A stretch of 5,754 bases of DNA from Thermodesulfobacteriota bacterium (lineage in GTDB: Bacteria; Desulfobacterota; Desulfomonilia; Desulfomonilales; Desulfomonilaceae), in assembly GCA_030837305.1 (NCBI GenBank), contig JAUPKT010000552.1, forward strand, positions 1 to 5,754. The letters run 5' to 3'. The notes beneath the pieces were generated by a model, which saw nothing but the letters and a program-made list of their open reading frames with translations, made no database searches and was not told the DNA's origin. Each line of letters begins with the position of its first letter. Positions within the stretch are counted from its first letter, which is position 1. The translations under genes were made by a program, and so were the position numbers. This document shows, piece after piece, positions 1 through 5,754 of the stretch.

Positions 1-3000
1 CCGCTGCCTTTGGGCTTGGTGGTGAAATACGGGTCGAAAATCTTTGTCAGGTATTGGGGTTCAATGCCGTGGCCCTGGTCCCGAACCGCCACTTCGACAT
101 ATCGCCCCGGCTCCAGCAGCAGGAGATCGCCGTCCTTCACCTCAATGTTTCTTGTTGATATGTCAAGGGATCCACCCCGGGGCATCGCCTGCACCGCATT
201 GATGCAAAGGTTGGTGATGACCTGGATCAACTGGCCTCGATCTCCCTGGACTGCCCACAAGTCCTGGGGAAAGTCCAGATCGAGCAGACAGGATGTTCCC
301 CGGAGACTGAGTTGACAGGCCTCCCTGATAAGAGTCCCCAGATCCAGGGTTTCTTTTACCGGCGCACCGCCTTTGGCAAAAGCCAACAACTGCTGGGTGA
401 GATCCCTGGCCCTGTAGCACGCCTTTTCCGCCTCTTCCAGCCGTTTGGCAGATACTCCGTCTCTCTCCACGGACAGGCGTGCCATGGAAATATTGCCGAG
501 AATGGCGGTGAGCACATTGTTGAAGTCGTGGGCTATTCCGCCTGCAAGGACTCCGATGGATTCAAGCTTCTCCACCTTGATGAGGTCATCCTCCATCTTC
601 TTGGCGTCGGTGATGTCGGTAATGAAATTAAGACCTGCGGGCTTCCCTTCCCACTCCACTCCGACCCCTTTCACCTGGATCCACCTGATGGCGCCGTCCT
701 TGGCGAGCAAACGGCAGACGATGGCTTCCAGGCCTGACTGACCTCTTAGAAGAGATTTCTGAAACCGCTCGGCTCGCTCACGGTCTTCGGGATGGATGAA
801 CTCCTCAACTGGCTTTTCCTGAAGTTTCGCCACGGCATAGCCCGCGATGTCCTGAAGCTTCGGGTTCGCCAGTCGCAAGTACCCATGCTGGATGACGGCG
901 ATGCCTTCTGCAGCATTTTCCACGACAAGTCGGTATTTTTCTTCTGACTCCCGCAGCGCCTGTTCAGCCCTCTTGCGCACGGTGACGTCGGTCACGATGG
1001 TGATGAAGCCGGTTATTTCTCCGTCCCCGCCTCGTCGATAATTCCAGTCCACCTGGGCATCGATGATGGAGCCTTCCTTGGTTTTGCCCTGTCCGTACCA
1101 GGTGCCCGGCGGAGGCTGTACCTTGAGCAGGGCTTTCCCGAACGCGATGAACTCCTTGCGCTCTTCGTCGGACGCTAGAATATCCAGGACCGACATGCGA
1201 GATAACTCGTGCTGAGTATACCCCACCATCTCGGTAAGCGCCCGATTCACGAAGGTGATCGATCCCCTTGCATCAGCCTCTATGATGCCGTACGGTATGG
1301 CCTCCACGAGTGAGCGGTAGAGTTCCTCGCGCTCCTTCAGGGCCGTCAGGGCCCGCTTGCGCTCGGTATTGTCCCGGTAAATGGCAAAGAGATTCTTCCT
1401 CTCGTCACCCAGCATGACCGATGCGCCCACAAGGGACAGGTCGATGAACGAGCCGTCCTTCCGTTTTCTCACGACGTCCGCATCGACCCGGTCTCCCCGA
1501 ATGACTGAGCTGCTAAACCGCCGGGCCTCGTTAATGAGATCGGGAGGAGCAACAAGATCGTTTATGGGACTGCCGACGGCTTCGGCCTCGGAATACCCGA
1601 ACAGTTGGGAGAACGCTTTGTTGATCCTTTCCACTCGATCTTCGCTATCCATAATGGCTATGGCATCGGGAGAGTAGTCAAAGAGCATGTTTGCGTACGC
1701 CTTCTGGAACTCCAACTCCCCTTCCCGCTCCTTGCGCTCGCTCAGATTGTGGATATTTGCCAGTATCAAATCGCCCGAGCGGGTGGGCAGCTTGGTGAGG
1801 AACACCTCAACAGGGAACACGGATTCGTCATTGGGCCGTCTGGCCTTCCATTCGAAAAACTGGTCTTTGCCTTGCAAGGTCTGTTCCCATAACGCCGGCA
1901 AGAGAGCAATGGGGCTGTCTTCGGACGAGTAATCTTCTTGTATGGAGAAGGTCAGGGCCTGGTCCCTGGTGACCTCGTATTCTTCAAGCATCCGATCATT
2001 GACGTCAACGAGCGTTCCATCGACAGTATGAATCATAATGGGGTCCCGTGACACATTGAATATGGTCCGGAGCATGTTCTCGGACTGCTGGAGGGCCTCC
2101 TCGGTAGCTATCCTTACTGCGATTTCCCGTGAGAGTTTGGTGTTTGTGTCCAGGAGTTCCGCGGTGCGCTGCTCAACCCTGAGTTCCAATTGATCCCGAG
2201 CCGCCTGCACTTGTTTCTCAAAGTTCCTGCGGCTGATTTCCAGGGCTGCGAGGTTCCCTATCAGGGACAGGGCTTCGAGATCATTCTCCGTAAATATCGT
2301 AGGGGTCCGATTGAAGGCATAGAGCACTCCCAGAGTTTCGGAACCTACTTGAATGGGGACGGCCATGCCTGACATGAGGCCCTCAGCCCTCACTACGTCA
2401 TGAAGTCTGGGGTCGGTTTCCTTGAAATAATCTCTGACAATAATGCCTCGTCTCTGTTGGGCCACCCGGCCTCCCAGGCCTGAACCGAGCGGTATCCTCA
2501 TCTGTTTGAACGCATCTGTGTTGATTCCCGAACAGGTGTGCATGTCAACGAAGCCCTCTTGCTCGCTCATCAATGCGATGTAGGAAGAGTCCGTACCCAT
2601 CAGGAGCCTGACCTTGTTAATGACGAGGTCGAGGTTCTCCTCCAGGGAGCGCTCACTCGTCATGGCTGTTGCCACTTCGTACAGCACGCGGAACTTGATC
2701 AGTTCTCGTTCGAGGTCTTTCTCCACCTTTTTTCGTTCGGTGATGTCGATAATCAGGCCGTTGAAATAAACGAGCCGGCCCTTGGAGTCGTGCAAAGGCG
2801 TTGCCGCGGCATGGATCCATACCCATTCGCCACGGCCGGGATGAAATGTCTGCATGGTTTCATCGAACGGCGTTCCGTATGCAAACGAATCCTTCGCGCT
2901 TTGCAAGACACGGTCCTGATCAGAAGGATGAACGTTTTCAAACCACTGCTCAAACTTGTACGGGTCGGGCACGCCCATGATGTCTTGCATGGACGGACTG

Positions 3001-4442
3001 ACAAAGAGGACCCGGGAGGTGCTGGGATTGAGCGCATCGACCCCCAACTGATAGACGACAAACCCAGTGGCGCTCTCCATGAAGGAACGCAAGTGCCGCT
3101 CAACTTCCTTGAGCCGCAGGGTCGCCGCAATGCGCCGAAACCACGGCTCCCATTGCGACGGCACCTCGGGCACCTGGGCAGAGCCTTCGATGGTTTCAGC
3201 TTCGATGAACTCAGCCATGGCAATGGCGGGTCTGACGAAATGTTTTCGAATGGCGACTTGGGTTATGACCAGGAAGGCAACCAGGCTGAGGATGACCAGC
3301 AGGATGATGGAGAAACCGGGAAGCACCTGCCGGGCTATCTCCGTCTCGGGCAGCACGTAGATAAGAAACCACGGGGCGCTGTCGAGCTTCCTGATAAAGA
3401 TACCTTTCTCCCTCAGTGCAGCTTCATTGAGCGGGCGGGCTAGCGAAGGGATCAGAGCAGCCACGTGCTTTGGGAGGACCTCTGCAATTGTTCGGCGATG
3501 CACGGGCGTCTGGGTTTCCACCAGCGTAGACGCAACGACCTCGCCGTTTTCCGTGGCCAGGACAAGTTGGCCGTCTCCCACATCCAGGGATTGCACCACA
3601 TTGTTGATAAACGCCGGCTCCAGCTCACCCCCTACCATCCCCAGGAAATGCCCATTATCGTAGATCGGCACGCTGTAGGTCGTCACCAGGCTTTCCCCAA
3701 TGATGTCCTTGTGCGGCCCGGTCCATGTGGATTCCCTTCCCATGTTGCCTCCGGGCAGGGCCGAGCACCACACGTCCGTCAGATACATATTTTCGAAGAA
3801 AAGCCGACCTTCGGAGTTCGCTGCCTTGAGCAACTCTTCCGTGGGCATCCAGGGAAACACGCTGATGAAATTCCGTGCCGAGAGATAATATGAACGGCTG
3901 ACGCTTGCATTCATTTCCAAGGACAGGGACTGGACCCTGAAAAGATCCAAGGCCATGTCCAGTTCACGATTAAGGCTCCTGTCCCGATTGTCGAGCACTC
4001 CAAGACCAAAGAGATTGCCCGTGTTACGACGGTTGAACGGGGGCTCGAGTCTTTCCAGATCGAAGTAATCAGGTCTTGCGTATTGCTCAAGCAGCAATCT
4101 TAAACGGGGGATCCGCTGTTGGTATTCGTGAGTACCAATGTATTCTTGGGCCCACTGGGCTATCCGGAAAATCTGCGTTGCGGTGTGTTTGAGGGGCTGT
4201 TCAAGGGCAAGGGATCGCTCCACCAACCTGAGGTTGACTACCTGAAGGGCTCGGGAGCGCTCTCCGAGATACTGGAATGTGCCAAAAAAAGAAACCAGGA
4301 CAACGATTGCCGCTGCCCCAAGGAAAATCAACCAGTTGTAACGAAATGATAACTTTCTGATCGCCTCGGCGTACTCGGCAGGACGATCTCCAGAGCCTCT
4401 CTGTTGATCCTTGTCGCTTAGAGACGATTCTTGTTGATCCAT
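1..4442 (-). CDS. Multi-PAS/GAF membrane sensor histidine kinase with Cache-like ectodomain, 3' end beyond window
   Basis: The frame stays open from ATG at 4442 to the window edge (1480 residues seen). Predicted order: hydrophilic N-terminus 1-36; TM1 about 37-58; extracytoplasmic sensor about 59-372; TM2 about 377-398; short linker; PAS1 about 452-572 ending DITERKK; GAF about 585-745; coiled coil about 740-788; PAS2 from about 790; PAS3 from about 916; PAS4 from about 1040; PAS5 from about 1168; HisKA with phospho-accepting His1305 in GGIAHDFNN; HATPase_c with N-box N1411/N1415 (QVITNLCINAVQAM), G1 box DQGHGI 1455-1460 and F-box FDPYFTTK 1469-1476. The frame leaves the window at GS(G), the start of the G2 box. 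The ectodomain is dCache-like: SVFPW near 198, WTGPHKD from 240, then VTTYSVPIYDNG and GMVGGELEPAF (E273). Known for the family: ligand binding outside drives autophosphorylation of His and transfer to a response regulator. The ligand and partner are unknown. The catalytic residues visible are intact, so the kinase is probably active. An in-frame upstream ATG at 4520 lies inside a repeat and is less likely. Confidence 0.95.
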   Translation of the reverse strand, partial: MDQQESSLSDKDQQRGSGDRPAEYAEAIRKLSFRYNWLIFLGAAAIVVLVSFFGTFQYLGERSRALQVVNLRLVERSLALEQPLKHTATQIFRIAQWAQEYIGTHEYQQRIPRLRLLLEQYARPDYFDLERLEPPFNRRNTGNLFGLGVLDNRDRSLNRELDMALDLFRVQSLSLEMNASVSRSYYLSARNFISVFPWMPTEELLKAANSEGRLFFENMYLTDVWCSALPGGNMGRESTWTGPHKDIIGESLVTTYSVPIYDNGHFLGMVGGELEPAFINNVVQSLDVGDGQLVLATENGEVVASTLVETQTPVHRRTIAEVLPKHVAALIPSLARPLNEAALREKGIFIRKLDSAPWFLIYVLPETEIARQVLPGFSIILLVILSLVAFLVITQVAIRKHFVRPAIAMAEFIEAETIEGSAQVPEVPSQWEPWFRRIAATLRLKEVERHLRSFMESATGFVVYQLGVDALNPSTSRVLFVSPSMQDIMGVPDPYKFEQWFENVHPSDQDRVLQSAKDSFAYGTPFDETMQTFHPGRGEWVWIHAAATPLHDSKGRLVYFNGLIIDITERKKVEKDLERELIKFRVLYEVATAMTSERSLEENLDLVINKVRLLMGTDSSYIALMSEQEGFVDMHTCSGINTDAFKQMRIPLGSGLGGRVAQQRRGIIVRDYFKETDPRLHDVVRAEGLMSGMAVPIQVGSETLGVLYAFNRTPTIFTENDLEALSLIGNLAALEISRRNFEKQVQAARDQLELRVEQRTAELLDTNTKLSREIAVRIATEEALQQSENMLRTIFNVSRDPIMIHTVDGTLVDVNDRMLEEYEVTRDQALTFSIQEDYSSEDSPIALLPALWEQTLQGKDQFFEWKARRPNDESVFPVEVFLTKLPTRSGDLILANIHNLSERKEREGELEFQKAYANMLFDYSPDAIAIMDSEDRVERINKAFSQLFGYSEAEAVGSPINDLVAPPDLINEARRFSSSVIRGDRVDADVVRKRKDGSFIDLSLVGASVMLGDERKNLFAIYRDNTERKRALTALKEREELYRSLVEAIPYGIIEADARGSITFVNRALTEMVGYTQHELSRMSVLDILASDEERKEFIAFGKALLKVQPPPGTWYGQGKTKEGSIIDAQVDWNYRRGGDGEITGFITIVTDVTVRKRAEQALRESEEKYRLVVENAAEGIAVIQHGYLRLANPKLQDIAGYAVAKLQEKPVEEFIHPEDRERAERFQKSLLRGQSGLEAIVCRLLAKDGAIRWIQVKGVGVEWEGKPAGLNFITDITDAKKMEDDLIKVEKLESIGVLAGGIAHDFNNVLTAILGNISMARLSVERDGVSAKRLEEAEKACYRARDLTQQLLAFAKGGAPVKETLDLGTLIREACQLSLRGTSCLLDLDFPQDLWAVQGDRGQLIQVITNLCINAVQAMPRGGSLDISTRNIEVKDGDLLLLEPGRYVEVAVRDQGHGIEPQYLTKIFDPYFTTKPKGS

Positions 4443-4449
4443 GAGGCCG

Positions 4450-4453
4450 CCTT
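4450..4453 (-). promoter_or_regulatory. Weak ribosome binding site supporting the 4442 start of the kinase
   Basis: AAGG on the minus strand stands 7 nt before the ATG at 4442. The alternative in-frame ATG at 4520 has only GCGGGA directly abutting it and lies within the stem of a repeat hairpin, so 4442 is preferred. The frame is closed further upstream by a TGA inside the same repeat. Confidence 0.5.
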
Positions 4454-4515
4454 GGCGCCGGGTCTGTAACGGTTCTGGAACGTACTCGCAGATTCGAGGT
4501 GTATCGGCACCATTT

Positions 4516-4581
4516 GTCATTCCCGCGAAAGCGGGAATCCAGGAACAAAGAAACTGGATCCCCGATCAAGTCGGGGATGAC
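4516..4581 (+). repeat. Double-hairpin intergenic repeat, copy 1 (66 bp)
   Basis: The element starts GTCATTCCCGC and ends CGGGGATGAC, so its ends form an imperfect inverted repeat. It contains two hairpins. The first, 4519-4538, has a perfect 8-bp stem ATTCCCGC/GCGGGAAT around a GAAA loop. The second, 4560-4576, has CCCCGA/TCGGGG around TCAAG. A second copy in the same orientation lies at 5071-5130. Read as protein, such elements give the familiar spurious strings IPAKAGIQ and WIPDQVGDD. This is the widespread REP/MITE-like class of dispersed repeats in environmental proteobacteria (from memory). The copy sits 73 bp upstream of the kinase start and supplies both an alternative ATG and the upstream in-frame stop of that gene. 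Confidence 0.9.
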
Positions 4582-4646
4582 AAAGCAAAGATTCCAATAG
4601 AGGTGTCCTGCAGGGTCAATAGGGTCTAAACGTGTTCGGCCGCGGA

Positions 4647-4672
4647 CAAAATTGAGACACCGCCATTTGTGC
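4647..4672 (+). repeat. Spaced motif CAAAATTGAGACA-N6-TTTGTGC, copy 1
   Basis: This 26-bp element matches 4904-4929 in the same orientation. A 13-bp block differs at one position, the 6-bp spacer has the same length but a different sequence, and a 7-bp block differs at one position (18 of 20 non-spacer bases identical). Conserved blocks around a variable spacer of fixed length look like a protein-binding site more than a simple duplication. The ends of a decayed mobile element are the alternative. It lies about 205 bp upstream of the kinase start. Confidence 0.5.
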
Positions 4673-4762
4673 CATTTCCAGAGCACCTTCGAGAATCTGT
4701 ACCGGACTCGTCATGCACGCATTGTAAATGAAGCAATCTCGATAAAAATTCTTCCGTGAGTT

Positions 4763-4793
4763 TATATACTCCGCATCGCAGGGTACCTGTCAA
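4763..4793 (-). promoter_or_regulatory. Candidate sigma-70 promoter for the kinase gene
   Basis: On the minus strand a consensus -35 TTGACA (4793-4788) is followed after 19 bp by TATATA (4768-4763). The -35 is perfect but the spacer is longer than the optimal 17 bp and the -10 is only partly consensus. Transcription would start near 4756, giving a leader of roughly 310 nt that includes repeat copy 1. A weaker alternative nearer the gene is TTGACC (about 4620) with a 17-bp spacer to TGGAAT. Confidence 0.35.
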
Positions 4794-4819
4794 GGAATTC
4801 GTGGGACCTAAAGGAATTC
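4792..4819. repeat. Direct repeat AAGGAATTC, period 19 bp
   Basis: AAGGAATTC occurs at 4792-4800 and again at 4811-4819, 19 bp apart start to start. The second copy continues into the palindrome GGAATTCC. On the minus strand the proximal copy overlaps and precedes the candidate TTGACA -35 of the kinase promoter, a position typical of an activator or repressor site. The repeats are short, so chance is possible. Confidence 0.35.
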
Positions 4820-4903
4820 CGTATTCACTGGTAGAGACGAAAGAGGCCCGTGAACATCGCCCATGCCGGGGCTATGAAAAACCAGGGCTGTAGACACCAT
4901 CTC

Positions 4904-4929
4904 CAAATTTGAGACATTCGGCTTTGGGC
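4904..4929 (+). repeat. Spaced motif CAAATTTGAGACA-N6-TTTGGGC, copy 2
   Basis: This is the second copy of the element at 4647-4672, same orientation, 257 bp downstream. It ends 30 bp before the -35 of the candidate rightward promoter at 4960, so it would lie roughly 65-90 bp upstream of that transcription start, a usual place for an activator site. The core includes an imperfect dyad around AAATTT (CTCC-AAATTT-GAGAC). Confidence 0.5.
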
Positions 4930-4959
4930 GCTTGATCCAGCAGGTTTTCCTTCGAATCG

Positions 4960-4988
4960 TTGACCGCGACCAAGCCTCGCGCAATAAT
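4960..4988 (+). promoter_or_regulatory. Candidate sigma-70 promoter for the rightward operon
   Basis: TTGACC (4960-4965, five of six consensus) and AATAAT (4983-4988, five of six consensus) are separated by an optimal 17 bp, with an A/T-rich stretch just after. The predicted start near 4995 gives a leader of about 188 nt to the ATG at 5183, and that leader carries the double hairpin at 5071-5130. Confidence 0.5.
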
Positions 4989-5070
4989 AAAATTATCAAG
5001 CTCGAGCACACCTTACGCAAGCATTGCCTGATAAGGCTACTCGCCTCACCGCTCAATGACGGCTTCTCTT

Positions 5071-5130
5071 GTCATTCCTGCGGAAGCAGGAATCCAGGAT
5101 TTCTGGATCCCCGATCAAGTCGGGGATGAC
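5071..5130 (+). repeat. Double-hairpin intergenic repeat, copy 2 (60 bp)
   Basis: This has the same architecture as 4516-4581. Hairpin one, 5074-5093, is ATTCCTGC/GCAGGAAT around GGAA; hairpin two, 5109-5125, is CCCCGA/TCGGGG around TCAAG. Relative to copy 1 the first stem has swapped a C-G pair for T-A on both arms, so pairing is kept. The centre between the hairpins is shorter (6 bp removed and altered). The copy ends 52 bp before the ATG of the small gene at 5183. No T-run follows either stem, so it is not a standard intrinsic terminator. Confidence 0.9.
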
Positions 5131-5170
5131 AGGAATAAAGCCCGGCAATCCGGCTTCAATACTCTTTTTC

Positions 5171-5176
5171 AAAGGA
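5171..5176 (+). promoter_or_regulatory. Ribosome binding site of the 76-residue gene
   Basis: AAAGGA lies 6 nt before the ATG at 5183, a near-ideal Shine-Dalgarno placement. This decides the start: the same frame is open further upstream into the repeat (to 5069), but those upstream codons only read the repeat's hairpins. Confidence 0.7.
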
Positions 5177-5182
5177 ATACCC

Positions 5183-5413
5183 ATGCACGTTCATACGGGA
5201 AGATACGACACGTGTGCTCGCCGCAGCCCGCGGCTTGGCCGATTCATCCGCAGTGAAGCGGATTTGCTGGCAGCGCGGAAAGAATCCCTGGACTTTGAAT
5301 TTTCCGCCCATGCCAAGCAGATCCCGCCGGACCACATGCGTTTCCTGGCGTATCGGAGCCTCCTGGACAAGATATGTAACCCCGCGTCCGGGATCGTCGA
5401 GGTGTCTGAATGA
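5183..5413 (+). CDS. Small protein of unknown function, first gene of a coupled pair
   Basis: The frame gives 76 residues, MHVHTGRYDT to IVEVSE, ending TGA at 5411-5413. I do not recognise a family. It is soluble in character, with no signal peptide or membrane segment. The first 30 residues are basic (several Arg, with RRSPRLGRF); the middle (about 26-62) is probably helical with mixed charge (SEADLLAARKESLDFEF, then AKQIPPDHMRFLAYRSLLDK). The start is supported by a strong ribosome binding site and the end by ATGA overlap with the following gene, which argues that it is real and co-translated with it. A small accessory protein in a phage-type structural operon is possible if the next gene is a portal protein; this is inference from position only. 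Confidence 0.65.
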   Translation: MHVHTGRYDTCARRSPRLGRFIRSEADLLAARKESLDFEFSAHAKQIPPDHMRFLAYRSLLDKICNPASGIVEVSE

Positions 5414-5754
5414 AAACGAGACCGTCACGTCCCATGAAGGGGAGCGCAACCAGGAGAATTGTGGACAGGAATTTCCAGGACGAGGCGTTCCGGTATGTGA
5501 CCACGTGGTGCAAAGCATCCCGTGAATTCATGGAGAGAAAGTTCGACCGTTGGAAGCTCCTGGAAGACCTGTATCACAACAGGAGGGACCTTAATTCATG
5601 GGGCGTCCGTCCTGCGGGACCCTTGACCAATCAATTCGGTACGATTGGGCCTTCCAAAGCCGGTGGGCCGGACCGTTGGCAGTCCGACATCGTGCTGGCC
5701 CCCTCGTACATTGTGGACACCTGGGCTGACCGGGCATATCAAGCCATTTTCAGC
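5410..5754 (+). CDS. Possible phage portal-like protein, N-terminal 115 residues, runs off the window
   Basis: ATG at 5410 overlaps the TGA of the preceding gene (ATGA), with GAGG 7 nt upstream, so the two are very likely translated together. The frame is open to the window edge, giving 115 residues. The start is basic (MKTRPSRPMKGS), followed by a probable amphipathic helix (about 17-60, NFQDEAFRYV to DLYHNRRD), a Gly/Pro-rich loop (65-88) and then WQSDIVLAPSYIVDTWADRAY at 90-110. A charged N-terminal helix with a Trp/Tyr-rich end, followed by 'SDI-hydrophobic-P..Y-I-V-(D/E)' and an aromatic-rich segment, is how many portal (head-tail connector) proteins of tailed phages begin. This is a resemblance by eye without a diagnostic motif. 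An internal Met at codon 9 is a less likely start. A different bacterial protein remains possible. Confidence 0.6.
   Translation, partial: MKTRPSRPMKGSATRRIVDRNFQDEAFRYVTTWCKASREFMERKFDRWKLLEDLYHNRRDLNSWGVRPAGPLTNQFGTIGPSKAGGPDRWQSDIVLAPSYIVDTWADRAYQAIFS

Larger units (their letters stand above)
4582..5070. other. Intergenic stretch between the two repeats, no convincing gene
   Basis: These 489 bp separate the two repeat copies. The longest frame, on the minus strand at 4808-5056 (82 codons), opens with a TTG, has no clear ribosome binding site and no recognisable family motifs, so I do not call it. What I do see is regulatory in style: candidate promoters in both directions, a duplicated CAAAWTTGAGACA motif, a GGAATTC direct repeat, and a short AGGGTC direct repeat at 4612-4617 and 4621-4626. 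A decayed gene or insertion-element remnant cannot be excluded from sequence alone. Confidence 0.6.

Noticed and set aside
2538..3443. A 301-codon open frame on the plus strand
   Set aside because: It lies wholly antisense to the PAS1/GAF part of the kinase, whose frame carries clear family motifs. The plus-strand translation shows no domain and is rich in His, Asp and Arg, as expected of a shadow frame in GC-rich DNA.
4518..4520. Upstream in-frame ATG as the kinase start (26 extra residues)
   Set aside because: It lies inside the stem of a repeat hairpin and has no properly spaced Shine-Dalgarno. The ATG at 4442 has AAGG at 7 nt and gives a normal short cytoplasmic tail before TM1.
4659..4676. 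Sigma-54 type promoter (TGGCAC on the minus strand)
   Set aside because: TGGCAC is present, but the downstream GC falls two bases short of the required spacing to a -12 TTGC element, and no TTGC follows.
4201..4686. A 161-codon minus-strand frame
   Set aside because: It overlaps the kinase N-terminus in another frame and reads straight through repeat copy 1, which gives the spurious string IPDLIGDPVS. No recognisable protein.
4808..5056. An 82-codon minus-strand frame in the intergenic region
   Set aside because: It opens with TTG without a clear ribosome binding site, overlaps the rightward promoter and the duplicated motif, and has no family features. A decayed gene is possible but unsupported.
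5109..5125. Hairpin CCCCGA/TCGGGG as an intrinsic terminator
   Set aside because: No T-run follows the stem on either strand, and the same hairpin recurs within the dispersed repeat at 4560-4576.

Overview
The window looks like chromosomal DNA of a moderately GC-rich bacterium. The style of the large sensor kinase (a dCache ectodomain, many PAS domains and an HDFNN-type H-box) and the paired-hairpin intergenic repeats suggest a Desulfobacterota (deltaproteobacterial) or similar environmental genome. That placement is an impression from protein and repeat style, not a database match.

Positions 1-4442, minus strand, are one uninterrupted reading frame. It encodes the first 1480 residues of a very large membrane sensor histidine kinase: TM, periplasmic Cache-like sensor, TM, PAS, GAF, coiled coil, four more PAS domains, HisKA, and the start of the HATPase_c domain. 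The gene leaves the window at its 3' end inside the ATPase, so a receiver domain or a following response-regulator gene would lie beyond position 1.

Positions 4443-5182 are a 740-bp divergent intergenic region with no convincing gene. It holds two copies of a 60-66 bp double-hairpin repeat of the REP/MITE-like type, one in front of each flanking gene. It also holds two copies of a spaced motif (CAAAWTTGAGACA-N6-TTTGKGC), a GGAATTC-type direct repeat, and candidate sigma-70 promoters facing both ways. The rightward promoter (TTGACC, 17 bp, AATAAT) is the better one.

Positions 5183-5754, plus strand, hold two translationally coupled genes (ATGA overlap). The first is an unrecognised 76-residue protein with a strong ribosome binding site. 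The second is the N-terminal 115 residues of a protein that continues past the right edge and faintly resembles the N-terminus of phage portal proteins. If that is right, the right edge enters a prophage or phage-derived module, although no terminase lies in front of it here. I see no rRNA, tRNA, CRISPR array or intact insertion sequence. The two most interesting points are the covarying, symmetrically placed repeat pair and the possible phage-type operon with an unknown small leader gene.
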